DNA from: Hyphomonadaceae bacterium ML37
Lineage (GTDB): Bacteria; Pseudomonadota; Alphaproteobacteria; Caulobacterales; Maricaulaceae
Direction: 5' to 3'
DNA: 64,000 nucleotides
NCBI GenBank assembly: GCA_027627685.1
Contig: CP091241.1
Coordinates: 496,001-560,000, forward strand
Positions 42,524-51,424 of the stretch are shown here, in pieces. Every line of letters begins with the position of its first letter. The stretch's first letter is position 1. The notes beneath the pieces were generated by a model. The model made no database searches. It was not told the origin of the DNA and saw only the letters and a program-made list of their open reading frames with translations. The translations under genes and the position numbers were made by a program.

Positions 42524-44229
42524 GCCGCCTCGGCCCTGATCTGAAGACTGACCACATGGAAGCAGGCGGCGCGCACGGCGGGTGAATGGGTGGCGATGAT
42601 CACCGTGCGCCCGCGCGCGGCGACGCTGAGCGCCTCCACAAAACGCTGCTCGTTCTCGCCATCGAGATGGGCGGTGGGTTCATCCAGCAGGATCAGCTTG
42701 CGGTCAGCCGCCAGCGCACGCGCCAGCGCGATGCGTTGGGCCTGACCGCCCGACACGCCCGCGCCCTGCTCGCCCAGCCGCGTGTCGAGGCCGTCGGGAA
42801 GGCTGGCGGCGAACTCCATCACCCCGGCGGCCTCGGCGGCGGCGAGGATCGCCCCTTCGGGCAGGTCGGGATCAAACAGGGCGATATTCTCACGCACGCT
42901 GCCGTGGAAAAGGCGGGCGCGCTGCCCCACCCAGCCCGCGGCGCCGGCCAGCGGCGCGGCGAGGGCGGTGTCATCGAGGCGAATCTCGCCCCCCGTCAGC
43001 GGGGCATAGCCCATGAGAAGCTTCAACGCCGTGGACTTACCCACGCCCGACGGCCCCCACAGCGCGGTGATCTCCCCGGCGGGCGCCGTGAAGCTGAGCG
43101 GCGCCAGCCCTTCACGTCCGCCAGGATAGCGGCAGGCGGCGTTCATGAAGCGCACTTGAGGCGCTGACGCGATCACGGGCGCAGGGCGCGCGGCAATTGC
43201 ATTGGCGCCGTCATCTTCGAACAGGGGCGCCAGCGCCTCGGCGGCGGCTTCGGCGTCGGCGCGGTCATGATAGGCGGCTGCCACGCGCCGGAACGGCATG
43301 TACACCTCCGGGGCCAGCAGAAGCGCGAACAGGCCGGCCTGCGCGCTGACGCTGGCCCCAATCGAGACTGGCCAGGCGCCGCTGAGCGCCAGCGCAGTCT
43401 GGATCGCCACGCCGGCGGTGGCGGCGGCGGCGATCAGCTCCAGAGCGCCCGAAGACAGGAAGGCGGCGCGCAATATCGCCATGGTGCGCAGGCGGAAGGC
43501 CTCGGCGGCGCTGGCGAGACCTTCGCGTTCGCGCGCGGCGGCGTCAAAGGCATTGAGGGTTTCCAGCGCCTGGAGCCGGTCATTGAAGCGTCCGGCCATG
43601 CGGCGCAGCGTGTCCATCTGGCCGCGTGCCGCAGCGGCGGCGCCCATGCCGGTCAGGGCCAACGCCAGCACCAGAACCGGGGCGCTGGCCAGATAGATCA
43701 GTCCCGCCGCCGGGCTCGCCCACAGCGCCAGACCGGCGAGCATCAGGGGCGCCGGCGCGGCCAGACGCGAGACGGGCAGGAAGCGTGAGAAATAGCCGTC
43801 GAGCTTTTCCACCCCCTCGATCAGGGCTGACGACAAGGCCCCGCTGTCGTGACGTTCGGTGAAGCCGGGACCGCGCACTGCCAGCGCATCGGCGGCCGCG
43901 CGGCGCACATGGGTGCGCACCCGGGCGCCGGCCTCGAACCCGGCGCGCGCTTCGCCCCACTGAACACCGGCGCGAATGGCGGCGAAGACGGCGGCCAGGG
44001 CCGCCCAGGTCCAGGGCGATCCGCCGGCGATCAGGGCTGCGACCGCGCCGGCGGCGCACCAGGCAAAACCCGCATAGAGCAGCGCTTGGGCCAGACCCAG
44101 CGCCGACCCGAGCCAGGACAGGCCCGCCGAGCTGCGGCCCCAGGCGGACAGCAGGGCGCCATGCGCGCGCCGCGCCTTGGCGGCGGCGTCAGCCGGGGTT
44201 GGGAGGGAGGCGGTGAGCGTCTCTGGCAT
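42520..44229 (-). CDS. cydD: Thiol reductant ABC exporter subunit CydD
   Basis: 569 residues, partner of CydC. Membrane domain about 30-320, then ATPase with Walker A LWGPSGVGKSTALKL, signature GVSGGQAQRIALARAL and Walker B KLILLDEPTAHLD. The N-terminal half has VRTHVRRAAADALAVRGPGF and the family's RFLPVSRLA region. Encoded first in a cydD-cydC operon, 158 bases from the end of the upstream XRE regulator gene. Confidence 0.94.
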   Translation of the reverse strand: MPETLTASLPTPADAAAKARRAHGALLSAWGRSSAGLSWLGSALGLAQALLYAGFAWCAAGAVAALIAGGSPWTWAALAAVFAAIRAGVQWGEARAGFEAGARVRTHVRRAAADALAVRGPGFTERHDSGALSSALIEGVEKLDGYFSRFLPVSRLAAPAPLMLAGLALWASPAAGLIYLASAPVLVLALALTGMGAAAAARGQMDTLRRMAGRFNDRLQALETLNAFDAAAREREGLASAAEAFRLRTMAILRAAFLSSGALELIAAAATAGVAIQTALALSGAWPVSIGASVSAQAGLFALLLAPEVYMPFRRVAAAYHDRADAEAAAEALAPLFEDDGANAIAARPAPVIASAPQVRFMNAACRYPGGREGLAPLSFTAPAGEITALWGPSGVGKSTALKLLMGYAPLTGGEIRLDDTALAAPLAGAAGWVGQRARLFHGSVRENIALFDPDLPEGAILAAAEAAGVMEFAASLPDGLDTRLGEQGAGVSGGQAQRIALARALAADRKLILLDEPTAHLDGENEQRFVEALSVAARGRTVIIATHSPAVRAACFHVVSLQIRAEAA

Positions 44230-44387
44230 GCGCCTTCGCGTCAGATTGCGCGCCGTGCAGGGAGCGCGCGGCGATCACGAAAGGGGCGGTATAAACGAAA
44301 TGCAGCGCCGGGCGCCAAGCCCTTGCAGGCAGGGCATGAGAATATGCCACGGGGCTGGACTGCACCAGGCGGCGCCCGGCCGACGCG

Positions 44388-45044
44388 TCAGCCCGCCATG
44401 GCCCGCGCCCGGGCGCCCGGCAGCTGATCGAAGCCCTGGACCCCGACCGGACCGTCCCATTGGCGAATCAGGTCGTCAAACTCGTTCGCGGCGACCGGTT
44501 GCGTCGTGCCGTGAATGAACCAGCGTCCCGTCTCGTCGCGCACCGGCACCAGCGTGCTGCAGAAATGCAGCGGGGCGCCCGTGACGCGATCCTGCGCCGA
44601 CCAGACCGCCTCCATAAGCGCCATCCGGCCGTCAAATCCGCCTCTGTCAATCAGAGCGCTGACGCCGGCACAAACCTCCGGCGTGTCGCCCGGATCAAGG
44701 GCCGAGCCGATTTCCAGCGCCGGCGCGCCCGGCGCCAGCGTATCACTGAGCTTGATCGCGGCATGGCTCGCGGTTTCCACCCACAGGGCGCCATCGCGCA
44801 GGCTGAGCAGATACATCACGTGAGGGGAGTATTCGACGACGGCCTTGAACGATTCAAAGACGGGCCGGTGTTCGGGCGCTGTCAGAACGGCGCGCAGGCG
44901 CGCTTCCACCTCGGTTGACGGGCGCTGCACGCCGCCTTCCAGACGCGAGATATAGGCCTGGCTCACCCCGAGAAGATCGGCGGCCGCGGCCTGCTTGAGA
45001 TTGTTACGCGCCCGGAAGGCGCGCAGTTCATTGCCCCAGATCAT
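44388..45044 (-). CDS. XRE-family helix-turn-helix regulator with PAS-like C-terminus
   Basis: About 218 residues from the ATG at 45044 (AGGA five bases upstream); an ATG at 45077 would add eleven. The XRE helix-turn-helix is clear at the N-terminus: FRARNNLKQAAAADLLGVSQ, AYISRLEGGVQRPS. The C-terminal 140 residues (FESFKAVVEYSPHVMYLLSL, LHFCSTLVPVRDETGRWFIH) resemble a PAS-like sensor. Divergent from the acyl-CoA synthetase across an AT-rich region, so that gene is the likely target; cydDC downstream is another. Confidence 0.82.
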   Translation of the reverse strand: MIWGNELRAFRARNNLKQAAAADLLGVSQAYISRLEGGVQRPSTEVEARLRAVLTAPEHRPVFESFKAVVEYSPHVMYLLSLRDGALWVETASHAAIKLSDTLAPGAPALEIGSALDPGDTPEVCAGVSALIDRGGFDGRMALMEAVWSAQDRVTGAPLHFCSTLVPVRDETGRWFIHGTTQPVAANEFDDLIRQWDGPVGVQGFDQLPGARARAMAG

Positions 45045-45125
45045 TGATCCTGAGAGCCCTTCTGCAAAATCAGCCATCGGCCACGACGGACATTTCCATA
45101 TCAGGTTTGCAGTCAATATGAATAA

Positions 45126-45150
45126 ATTATGCACATGATCACTGATTATG
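45126..45150. promoter_or_regulatory. Repeated ATTATG in the AT-rich regulator / acyl-CoA synthetase promoter region
   Basis: ATTATG occurs at 45126-45131 and 45145-45150, 19 bases apart (about two turns), inside a locally AT-rich stretch from about 45090 to 45165, conspicuous in this GC-rich sequence. It is the likely promoter and regulator-binding region; no exact operator can be named. Confidence 0.35.
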
Positions 45151-45280
45151 TTCATTCAAGCGATGCGTGAAAGGGCTGCGCACCGGGCGCCGCGGCGTTC
45201 TTGACCCTCGCCGCCCTCGCCGTACTGTCCTGTCAAAGCACGCGCTGGCCGAGCGCGCCGCGCTCCGGGAGGGATATATC

Positions 45281-47095
45281 ATGGGTCTGATATCGGCGAT
45301 CCGCCGGGAATTATTCTACATTACCGAGCTGCGCCGCCTGCTCGGCGCGCTCCAGTCCATCACCCCGGACTCCGAAACGCTGACGCCCGATCTGCTGGAG
45401 GCGAGCGTGGATGCGCACGCCAAGCGGGTCGCCTTCCTCGATGAAGACAATCGCCAGATCACCTATGCCGAGTTCGACGCCTATGCGAACCGGATCGCCA
45501 ACTGGGCCGTGGAGGCGGGCGTCGAGCCGGGCGGCACGGTGGCGCTGTATATGGGCAATCGCTGGGAATATGTGGCGGTCTGGTATGGCCTGACCAAGGT
45601 GGGCGTGATCGCCGCCCTGCTCAACAATCAGGTCCAGGGCCAGGCGCTGGCCCATGGCGTCACCATTGCAGGCGCTGATCATCTGATCGTGGAGGGCGCG
45701 CTGGCGGGCCAGTATCTGACGGCGCGCGACGCGCTGGACGGCAAGACCCGGGTTTGGGTCACCGACGGCGCCCAGGGCGAAATCGAGGACGCATCCGATT
45801 TCGACGCGGCGCTGGCCGGGACGTCCGATACGCGGCCTGACCGTTCGCGGCGGGCGCATCTGCGCGCCAAGGATCCGTGCCTGAAAATGTACACTTCGGG
45901 CACCACCGGCCTGCCCAAGGCGGCCATCGTGGCCCACACCCGCGCGCTCTACTATCTGCAGGTGTTCGGCGTGGCGGCGAAGGCGAAGAAATCCGACCGC
46001 ATGATGATGGTTCTGCCCATGTATCACGCCACAGGCGGGCTGTGCGGGGTGGGCGCGGGCCTGTCGTTTGGCGGAGCGGTGATCGTGCGGCGCAAGTTTT
46101 CCGCCAGCCGGTTCTGGGCCGATGCGGTTGAGACCAAGGCGACCATGTTCATGTATGTCGGTGAGCTGTGCCGGTTTCTGGTCGCCGCCGATCCGGCGCC
46201 TGAGGAGAAAAAGCACAAAATCCGCGTGGCCATCGGCAATGGCTTGCGCCCCGATGTCTGGCCGCGCTTCGTGGAGCGCTCGGGCATTCCGCGCATTCTG
46301 GAATTCTATGGCGCGACCGAAGGCAATGTCGGCCTGCTCAATCTGGATTCAAAGCCGGGCGCCATCGGCCGGGTGCCGCCGCTTTTGAAGAAGCGCTTCA
46401 ACATCAAGCTGGTGCGCTTTGACGTGGAGAAGGAAGAGCCGGTTCGCGGCGCGGACGGGCGCTGCATCCCCTGTCAGCCCGGCGAGGTGGGCGAGGCCAT
46501 TGGCGAGATCCGCCACGATGATGCGCGCTACCGCTTTGACGGCTATGAGGATGAAGAGGCGACGAAAAAGAAAGTGCTCACCGGCGTGTTCGCCGAGGGC
46601 GACCGGTATTTCCGCACCGGCGATCTGATGAAGGCGGACAAGCTGGGGTACTATTATTTCATCGACCGGATCGGCGACACCTTCCGCTGGAAGTCGGAGA
46701 ATGTGTCCACCAACGAAGTCGCAGAAGCGCTGGGCGTTCACCCCCATGTGGTCCAGGCCAATGTCTATGGCGTGGAGGTGGAGGGCTATCCCGGCCGCGC
46801 CGGCATGGCGGCGCTGATCGTGGCCGACGGCTTCGATCTGGACGCCCTGCATGCCCATGTGCACCGCGAGCTGGCCGCCTATGCCCGCCCGCTCTTCATC
46901 CGGCTGCACAAGGAAACGCCGGAGATGCACACCACCGGGACGTTCAAGCTGAAGAAGGCCGATCTGGTCAAGGAAGGCTGGGACCCCGAGACCATCACCG
47001 ATCCGGTCTATGTCGACGATTCCGAGGCGGGGCGGTATGTGCCGCTGACGCCGGAGATTCGCCGGCAGATCGAAAGCGGGGAGCGGCGGGTTTGA
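45281..47095 (+). CDS. Long-chain acyl-CoA synthetase (FATP/VLACS type)
   Basis: 604 residues of the ANL superfamily. AMP-binding motif YTSGTTGLPKAA, the YGATEGN motif, RYFRTGDLMKADKLGYYYFI and the C-terminal GTFKLKK lysine region are present. The N-terminal region (ITYAEFDAYANRIANWAVEA, YMGNRWEYVAVWYGLTKVG) is that of very-long-chain / fatty-acid-transport-protein acyl-CoA synthetases. It activates fatty acids for uptake or degradation. GGGAGGG precedes the ATG at 45281. Divergent from the XRE regulator. Confidence 0.93.
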   Translation: MGLISAIRRELFYITELRRLLGALQSITPDSETLTPDLLEASVDAHAKRVAFLDEDNRQITYAEFDAYANRIANWAVEAGVEPGGTVALYMGNRWEYVAVWYGLTKVGVIAALLNNQVQGQALAHGVTIAGADHLIVEGALAGQYLTARDALDGKTRVWVTDGAQGEIEDASDFDAALAGTSDTRPDRSRRAHLRAKDPCLKMYTSGTTGLPKAAIVAHTRALYYLQVFGVAAKAKKSDRMMMVLPMYHATGGLCGVGAGLSFGGAVIVRRKFSASRFWADAVETKATMFMYVGELCRFLVAADPAPEEKKHKIRVAIGNGLRPDVWPRFVERSGIPRILEFYGATEGNVGLLNLDSKPGAIGRVPPLLKKRFNIKLVRFDVEKEEPVRGADGRCIPCQPGEVGEAIGEIRHDDARYRFDGYEDEEATKKKVLTGVFAEGDRYFRTGDLMKADKLGYYYFIDRIGDTFRWKSENVSTNEVAEALGVHPHVVQANVYGVEVEGYPGRAGMAALIVADGFDLDALHAHVHRELAAYARPLFIRLHKETPEMHTTGTFKLKKADLVKEGWDPETITDPVYVDDSEAGRYVPLTPEIRRQIESGERRV

Positions 47096-47649
47096 CGCCC
47101 GACGCGATCCTCAAATTCTGGTTCAACGAGGCCGGGCCCAAGCGCTGGTTCGGTGGCGGCCCGGCGTTCGACGCTGACGTGCGCCGGCGCTTCGGCAGGA
47201 TGGCCCATGATTACCGCACCGTGCGCACGGTGGACGGCCATCCCTGGATGGCGCAGGCCGACAGCGCCTTGGCGCTGGTCCTGGTGCTGGACCAGTTTCC
47301 CCGCAATATCTGGCGCGGCTCCAATGCCGCCTTCTCGCTGGACGCGCTGGGGCTGGAGGCGGCGCGCCTGATGCTGGACGCCGGTCAGGACATGGCGCTG
47401 GCGCCCGACCGGCGCGTATTCGCCTATATGCCCTTCATGCATTCGGAAGCTCTGGCCGATCAGGATCTGTGCGTGCGCCTGTGCGACGAGCGGCTGCCCG
47501 CCGGAAACGATACGCTGCGCCATGCAGTGGCCCACCGCGACATCATCGCGCAGTTTGGCCGCTTCCCCTATCGCAACGCGGTGCTGGGACGCCCCGATAC
47601 GCGCGAAGAAGCCGAATGGCTCAAATCTGGCGGATATCGCCCGGGCTAA
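47092..47649 (+). CDS. DUF924 family protein
   Basis: 185 residues with family motifs ILKFWFNEAGPKRWFGGGP, LALVLVLDQFPRNIWRGSN, FAYMPFMHSE and IAQFGRFPYRNAVLGR. DUF924 is an all-helical TPR-like domain of unknown function, common in proteobacteria. Start is a TTG whose TG is shared with the TGA stop of the acyl-CoA synthetase; GGGGAG lies upstream. Probably cotranscribed with it. Confidence 0.88.
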   Translation: MTPDAILKFWFNEAGPKRWFGGGPAFDADVRRRFGRMAHDYRTVRTVDGHPWMAQADSALALVLVLDQFPRNIWRGSNAAFSLDALGLEAARLMLDAGQDMALAPDRRVFAYMPFMHSEALADQDLCVRLCDERLPAGNDTLRHAVAHRDIIAQFGRFPYRNAVLGRPDTREEAEWLKSGGYRPG

Positions 47650-47811
47650 CCCGTCCGCCGCCGATCCGGCGCCCGGCAAAACACGCCCCCCGGCAGGGAT
47701 GACTCGGCGCGCCGGGCGTGCGCCTCGGCTAACGCGTTGAAATTACATGCGCTCGCTCTGGCAGGCGGCTTGCAGACCGGAGCACAGGTTTCATTGCTGG
47801 AGAGCTCATCC

Positions 47812-48042
47812 ATGCCCGCCGCCCGTCCGTCCCGCATCACGCCCCAGGATATCCGCATGATTGCCTTCACCCTGGTGGAGCGCCACGGCGCCCAGGCGCT
47901 GGGCTATGCCGATCAGGCGGTGTGGGAAATGGAAGACCAGGGCGAGGCCGAGTGCGCCGACGCCTGGCGCGCCCTGCGCTCGGAGATCGAGGATGCGCTG
48001 TCGGGCCGGATCGTGCGCAGCCAGCCCGTGCGCCTGCATTGA
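47812..48042 (+). CDS. Small helical protein of unknown function
   Basis: 76 residues, predicted all-helical: ITPQDIRMIAFTLVERHGAQ, ALGYADQAVWEMEDQGEAEC, ADAWRALRSEIEDAL. GGAGAG lies before the ATG at 47812; an in-frame ATG further upstream at 47737 would add 25 residues of poor quality. I do not recognise a named family with certainty. The 162-base gap before it shows no other feature. Confidence 0.6.
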   Translation: MPAARPSRITPQDIRMIAFTLVERHGAQALGYADQAVWEMEDQGEAECADAWRALRSEIEDALSGRIVRSQPVRLH

Positions 48043-48145
48043 TTTTGGCGAATGACAGGATGATCCATGATCGTATTCCGGTCATGGTCCGGTGTGATAT
48101 TGCATGTGCACAAGAACTGCCTCTCGCCCGGAGCCTGCCTGACTG

Positions 48146-49066
48146 ATGAGCCGAGATCAGAACACTGTTGAGAAGTGGATGGAGCAGTCCGGGATCGCGG
48201 AGCTGTTCAGCACCCAGCGCACCACGCAGGCCATGCGCGACGCGCTGGCGGGCGCGCGCGATCTGCTCGACGTGCCGCCGCCGCCTGTAGAGCATTGCGA
48301 CGATATCACTTTGCCGGGTGCGGAAGGCGATCTGGCGGCTCGGGTCTACCGGCCCTATGGCGCCATCGAGGGCGCGGGCCTTCTGTTCTTCCATGGCGGC
48401 GGCTTCATGGTCGGCGGGCTGGGCAGCCACAACGCCCTTTGCCAGCGGCTGGCGGCGGTGTCCGGCGTGCCGGTCTGCTCGGTGGCGTACCGGCTGGCGC
48501 CCGAGCACCCGTTCCCGGCAGCCGTGGACGATGCGCGGGCGGTGCTGGACGCCGCCCTCGGCGGGGCGTTGTCAGAGCACGGATTTGATCGGGCGAAGCT
48601 GTCCGTCGGCGGGGATTCGGCCGGCGGCAATCTGGCGGCGGGGCTGGCGCAATATGCGCGCGGGCGGCTGGCGTTTCAGCTGCTGATCTATCCGCTCTTG
48701 CAGCTGGCCGAGGTGAAAAAGGCGCGTCCGCGCTGGCAGGAGGGACCGATCCTGTCGGTGCGCCTGCTGGAGGATATTGTGAAGGTGTATCTGGCTGGCG
48801 CCGACGCGTCGGATCTGCGCGCCTCGCCCCTGTTTGAAAACGATCTGTCGGGCGTGGCGCCCGCCTATATCCTGGCCGCTGAATTTGACCCGCTGATGGA
48901 TGAGGACCGCGCCTATTCCGAGCGGCTGGCGGCCAGCGGCGTGCCCGTGACGTTCAAGCTGTGGAACGCCTCGCCCCACGGATTCCTGAACATGTCACGT
49001 CTGGCGCCGGCCTGTATTCCGGCCATCGAGCATGCCGCCAAGGCGCTGGCGAAAGCCTATGCATGA
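48146..49066 (+). CDS. Alpha/beta hydrolase, hormone-sensitive lipase family esterase
   Basis: 306 residues of bacterial esterase family IV. Oxyanion motif LFFHGGGFMVGG, nucleophile in GGDSAGGNLAAGLA, acid in EFDPLMDED and His in SPHGFLNM. An N-terminal cap (about 1-50) is present. It hydrolyses short or medium acyl esters; natural substrate unknown. Some in-frame starts downstream are possible but lose the cap. Confidence 0.92.
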   Translation: MSRDQNTVEKWMEQSGIAELFSTQRTTQAMRDALAGARDLLDVPPPPVEHCDDITLPGAEGDLAARVYRPYGAIEGAGLLFFHGGGFMVGGLGSHNALCQRLAAVSGVPVCSVAYRLAPEHPFPAAVDDARAVLDAALGGALSEHGFDRAKLSVGGDSAGGNLAAGLAQYARGRLAFQLLIYPLLQLAEVKKARPRWQEGPILSVRLLEDIVKVYLAGADASDLRASPLFENDLSGVAPAYILAAEFDPLMDEDRAYSERLAASGVPVTFKLWNASPHGFLNMSRLAPACIPAIEHAAKALAKAYA

Positions 49067-49124
49067 GCGCCCGTCCGGCATCCCCTGCTTGCATCTCCGC
49101 CGTCCGGACATTAGCTCAACGGGT

Positions 49125-50561
49125 ATGATCCTGCCCCCGGCCTACCGGCCTGACCCCAGCTTCGCCGCCCTCGGGCCTGACTTCGCCGACGCAGTGGCGC
49201 CGGCCGATTTTCCCAAGGCCGAGCCGCGCTACTGGAACCATCGCTGGGCCCGCGAAATGGGGCTGGACGGGCTCGACGCGAAAGCGCGACGGCGTCACTT
49301 TCACCGCTTTGAGCCGTTGCCGGACAATCAGTCCGCGCCGCTGGCGATCCGCTATCATGGCCACCAGTTCCGCACCTATAACCCGCAGATCGGCGACGGG
49401 CGCGGCTTTCTGTTCGCCCAGGCGCGCGACAGCCGCGGGCGGCTGCTGGACTTCGCCACCAAGGGATCAGGCCAGACACCCCATTCGCGCAGCGGCGATG
49501 GACGCCTCACCCTGAAAGGCGCGGTGCGCGAAGTGCTGGCGGCCGAGATGCTGGAGGCGCTGGGCGTCTACACCAGCAAGGCGTTCTGCGTGTACGAGAC
49601 CGGCGAGGCGCTGCATCGCGGCGATGAGCCCTCACCCACGCGCTCTGCCGTGCTGACGCGCCTCTCCCATTCCCATGTGCGGTTTGGCGCCTTCCAGCGA
49701 CATGCCTATTTCGACCGCTCCGACCTGGTGGGCGAGCTGGCGGCTTATGCCGTTGAGAGCCTGGTGCCCGAGGCGGGCGCGCATCCGGGCGGCCTCGGAG
49801 TCGGCCTGCTCGACGTGGCCTGCCGCCGGTCGGCGCAGCTGGCGGCGCAGTGGATGGCGGCGGGCTTCGTCCACGGCGTTCTCAACACCGACAATCTGGT
49901 GGTGACGGGCGAGAGCTTTGACTATGGCCCCTGGCGCTTCCTGCCGCATTTTGAACCGGGCTTCACCGCCGCCTATTTCGATCACTCGGGGCTTTACGCC
50001 TATGGCCGCCAGCCGGAATCGGTGTTCTGGGCGCTGCAGCAGCTGGGCGGTGCGCTCAGCCTGATCGCCGAGCGCGAGGCGCTGATCGAGGCATTGTCGG
50101 GCTTCCCCGAACACTACAAGCGCGCTGTACGCACCGCCTTCCTGCACCGGCTGGGGCTGGAGGCGCTGGATGACGAGGCCGATGGTGCGTTCGTGACGGC
50201 GTTTCTCGACGCGATGAAGGTCACCCGCTTGCCCTTCGAGGCGGTGTTCTTTGACTGGTTCTGCGGCGATCAGGGGCGCGCGCTGGCGAGCCCGCGGGCC
50301 GGGACTTACAAGTCCGAGCTGTTCGCATCCGTCCGTGACGGCGTGGCCGCCCGGGAGCCGGTGCGGCCCGAGCGCCTGGAGCATGCCTATTTCGCGCGAT
50401 CCGAGCCGGTACATCTGGTGATCGAGGCGGTTGAGGGGCTCTGGGCGCCGATTGCCGAAAACGATGACTGGAGCGCGTTTGAAGCGGCGCTGGAGGCTAT
50501 CGGCGAGGCCCGGGCGGGCTATGATCTGGGACAAGGGCAGCCCGGATTTCTGCAGGACTGA
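49125..50561 (+). CDS. selO: Protein adenylyltransferase SelO
   Basis: 478 residues of the YdiU/UPF0061 family, a pseudokinase that AMPylates Ser, Thr or Tyr of target proteins. Family motifs: YHGHQFRTYNPQIGDGRGF, DFATKGSGQTPHSRSGDGR with the ATP-gripping Lys, FVHGVLNTDN and the DYGP motif replacing DFG. SelO is linked to redox homeostasis. The ATG at 49125 gives the normal N-terminus. With Fic, a second protein AMPylator within 10 kb, though the two are unrelated in fold. Confidence 0.95.
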   Translation: MILPPAYRPDPSFAALGPDFADAVAPADFPKAEPRYWNHRWAREMGLDGLDAKARRRHFHRFEPLPDNQSAPLAIRYHGHQFRTYNPQIGDGRGFLFAQARDSRGRLLDFATKGSGQTPHSRSGDGRLTLKGAVREVLAAEMLEALGVYTSKAFCVYETGEALHRGDEPSPTRSAVLTRLSHSHVRFGAFQRHAYFDRSDLVGELAAYAVESLVPEAGAHPGGLGVGLLDVACRRSAQLAAQWMAAGFVHGVLNTDNLVVTGESFDYGPWRFLPHFEPGFTAAYFDHSGLYAYGRQPESVFWALQQLGGALSLIAEREALIEALSGFPEHYKRAVRTAFLHRLGLEALDDEADGAFVTAFLDAMKVTRLPFEAVFFDWFCGDQGRALASPRAGTYKSELFASVRDGVAAREPVRPERLEHAYFARSEPVHLVIEAVEGLWAPIAENDDWSAFEAALEAIGEARAGYDLGQGQPGFLQD

Positions 50562-50565
50562 TGTG

Positions 50566-51360
50566 ATGGACCAACTGCAATTGCTGGCCGCGCCGGGCTT
50601 CGCCGCGCCGGGGGTCGTCCATGCCTTCACCACGCGCACCGGCGGGGTCAGCGAGGGGCCCTATGCCAGCCTTAACCTGTCCTGGTCGCGCGGCGACGAC
50701 AAGGCGCGGGTGGAGGAGAACCGGGCGCGGGTGGCGCGGGCGCTGGGCGGGGTCGAGCTGGTGTTTCTCAATCAGGTGCATGGCGCGGTCGTCCATCGCG
50801 TGGACCGCAAGCCCGAAGGCGTCTGGTCGGCGGGCGAGGGCGACGCGCTGATCACCGACCGGCCCGGCCTCGCCCTGTGCGCCCAGACGGCGGACTGCAC
50901 GCCGGTGCTTCTGCACGACCCCGAACACCAGGCTATCGCGGCGATCCATGCCGGCTGGCGCGGGGTCATCGCGCGGGTCATCCCCGCGGCGCTGGCGGCG
51001 ATGCAGGCGGCTTACGGCACGCGGGCGGGCGCCGTGCGCGCCGCCATTGGCCCGGCGGTGTCGCGGCCCAATTACCGGGTCGGGCCGGAAGTTCTGGCGC
51101 AGTTTGAAGCCGAGTTCGGCGCGCTGGACGAGGCGCTTGCGGGTCCGCGCGACGCGCAAGGCGGGGCGGGGCTGGACGTGGCCGGGGCCTGCGCGCGCCA
51201 GCTTGTGGCAGCGGGCGTCAGCACCGATGCCATTGCGCGCTTGCCCCTTTGCACATTTGCCGACGAGGCGCGCTTCTTCTCCTGCCGCCGGGCGGCGCGC
51301 GACGGGCATGCCGGCGCGTTTGGCGGCCAGTGCGGGATTATCGCGCTTACCCCCGGCTGA
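50566..51360 (+). CDS. pgeF: Purine nucleoside phosphorylase PgeF (laccase domain, YfiH)
   Basis: 264 residues of the YfiH/PgeF family. Metal-site motifs: FLNQVHGAVV, CAQTADCTPVLL and AIHAGWRGVI, holding the His-Cys-His zinc site. N-terminal region VVHAFTTRTGGVSEGPYASL is diagnostic. Members remove wrong amino acids (L-Ser) from UDP-MurNAc or cleave purine nucleosides. Four bases after selO; the codon before the ATG is GTG, so the exact start may be 50563. Confidence 0.94.
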   Translation: MDQLQLLAAPGFAAPGVVHAFTTRTGGVSEGPYASLNLSWSRGDDKARVEENRARVARALGGVELVFLNQVHGAVVHRVDRKPEGVWSAGEGDALITDRPGLALCAQTADCTPVLLHDPEHQAIAAIHAGWRGVIARVIPAALAAMQAAYGTRAGAVRAAIGPAVSRPNYRVGPEVLAQFEAEFGALDEALAGPRDAQGGAGLDVAGACARQLVAAGVSTDAIARLPLCTFADEARFFSCRRAARDGHAGAFGGQCGIIALTPG

Positions 51361-51424
51361 TCTCGGTCCCGGCCCTTGTGCGAATCCGGCGCCGCCGCGA
51401 TAAGCGGGGCAGGAGGCTGCGTTC

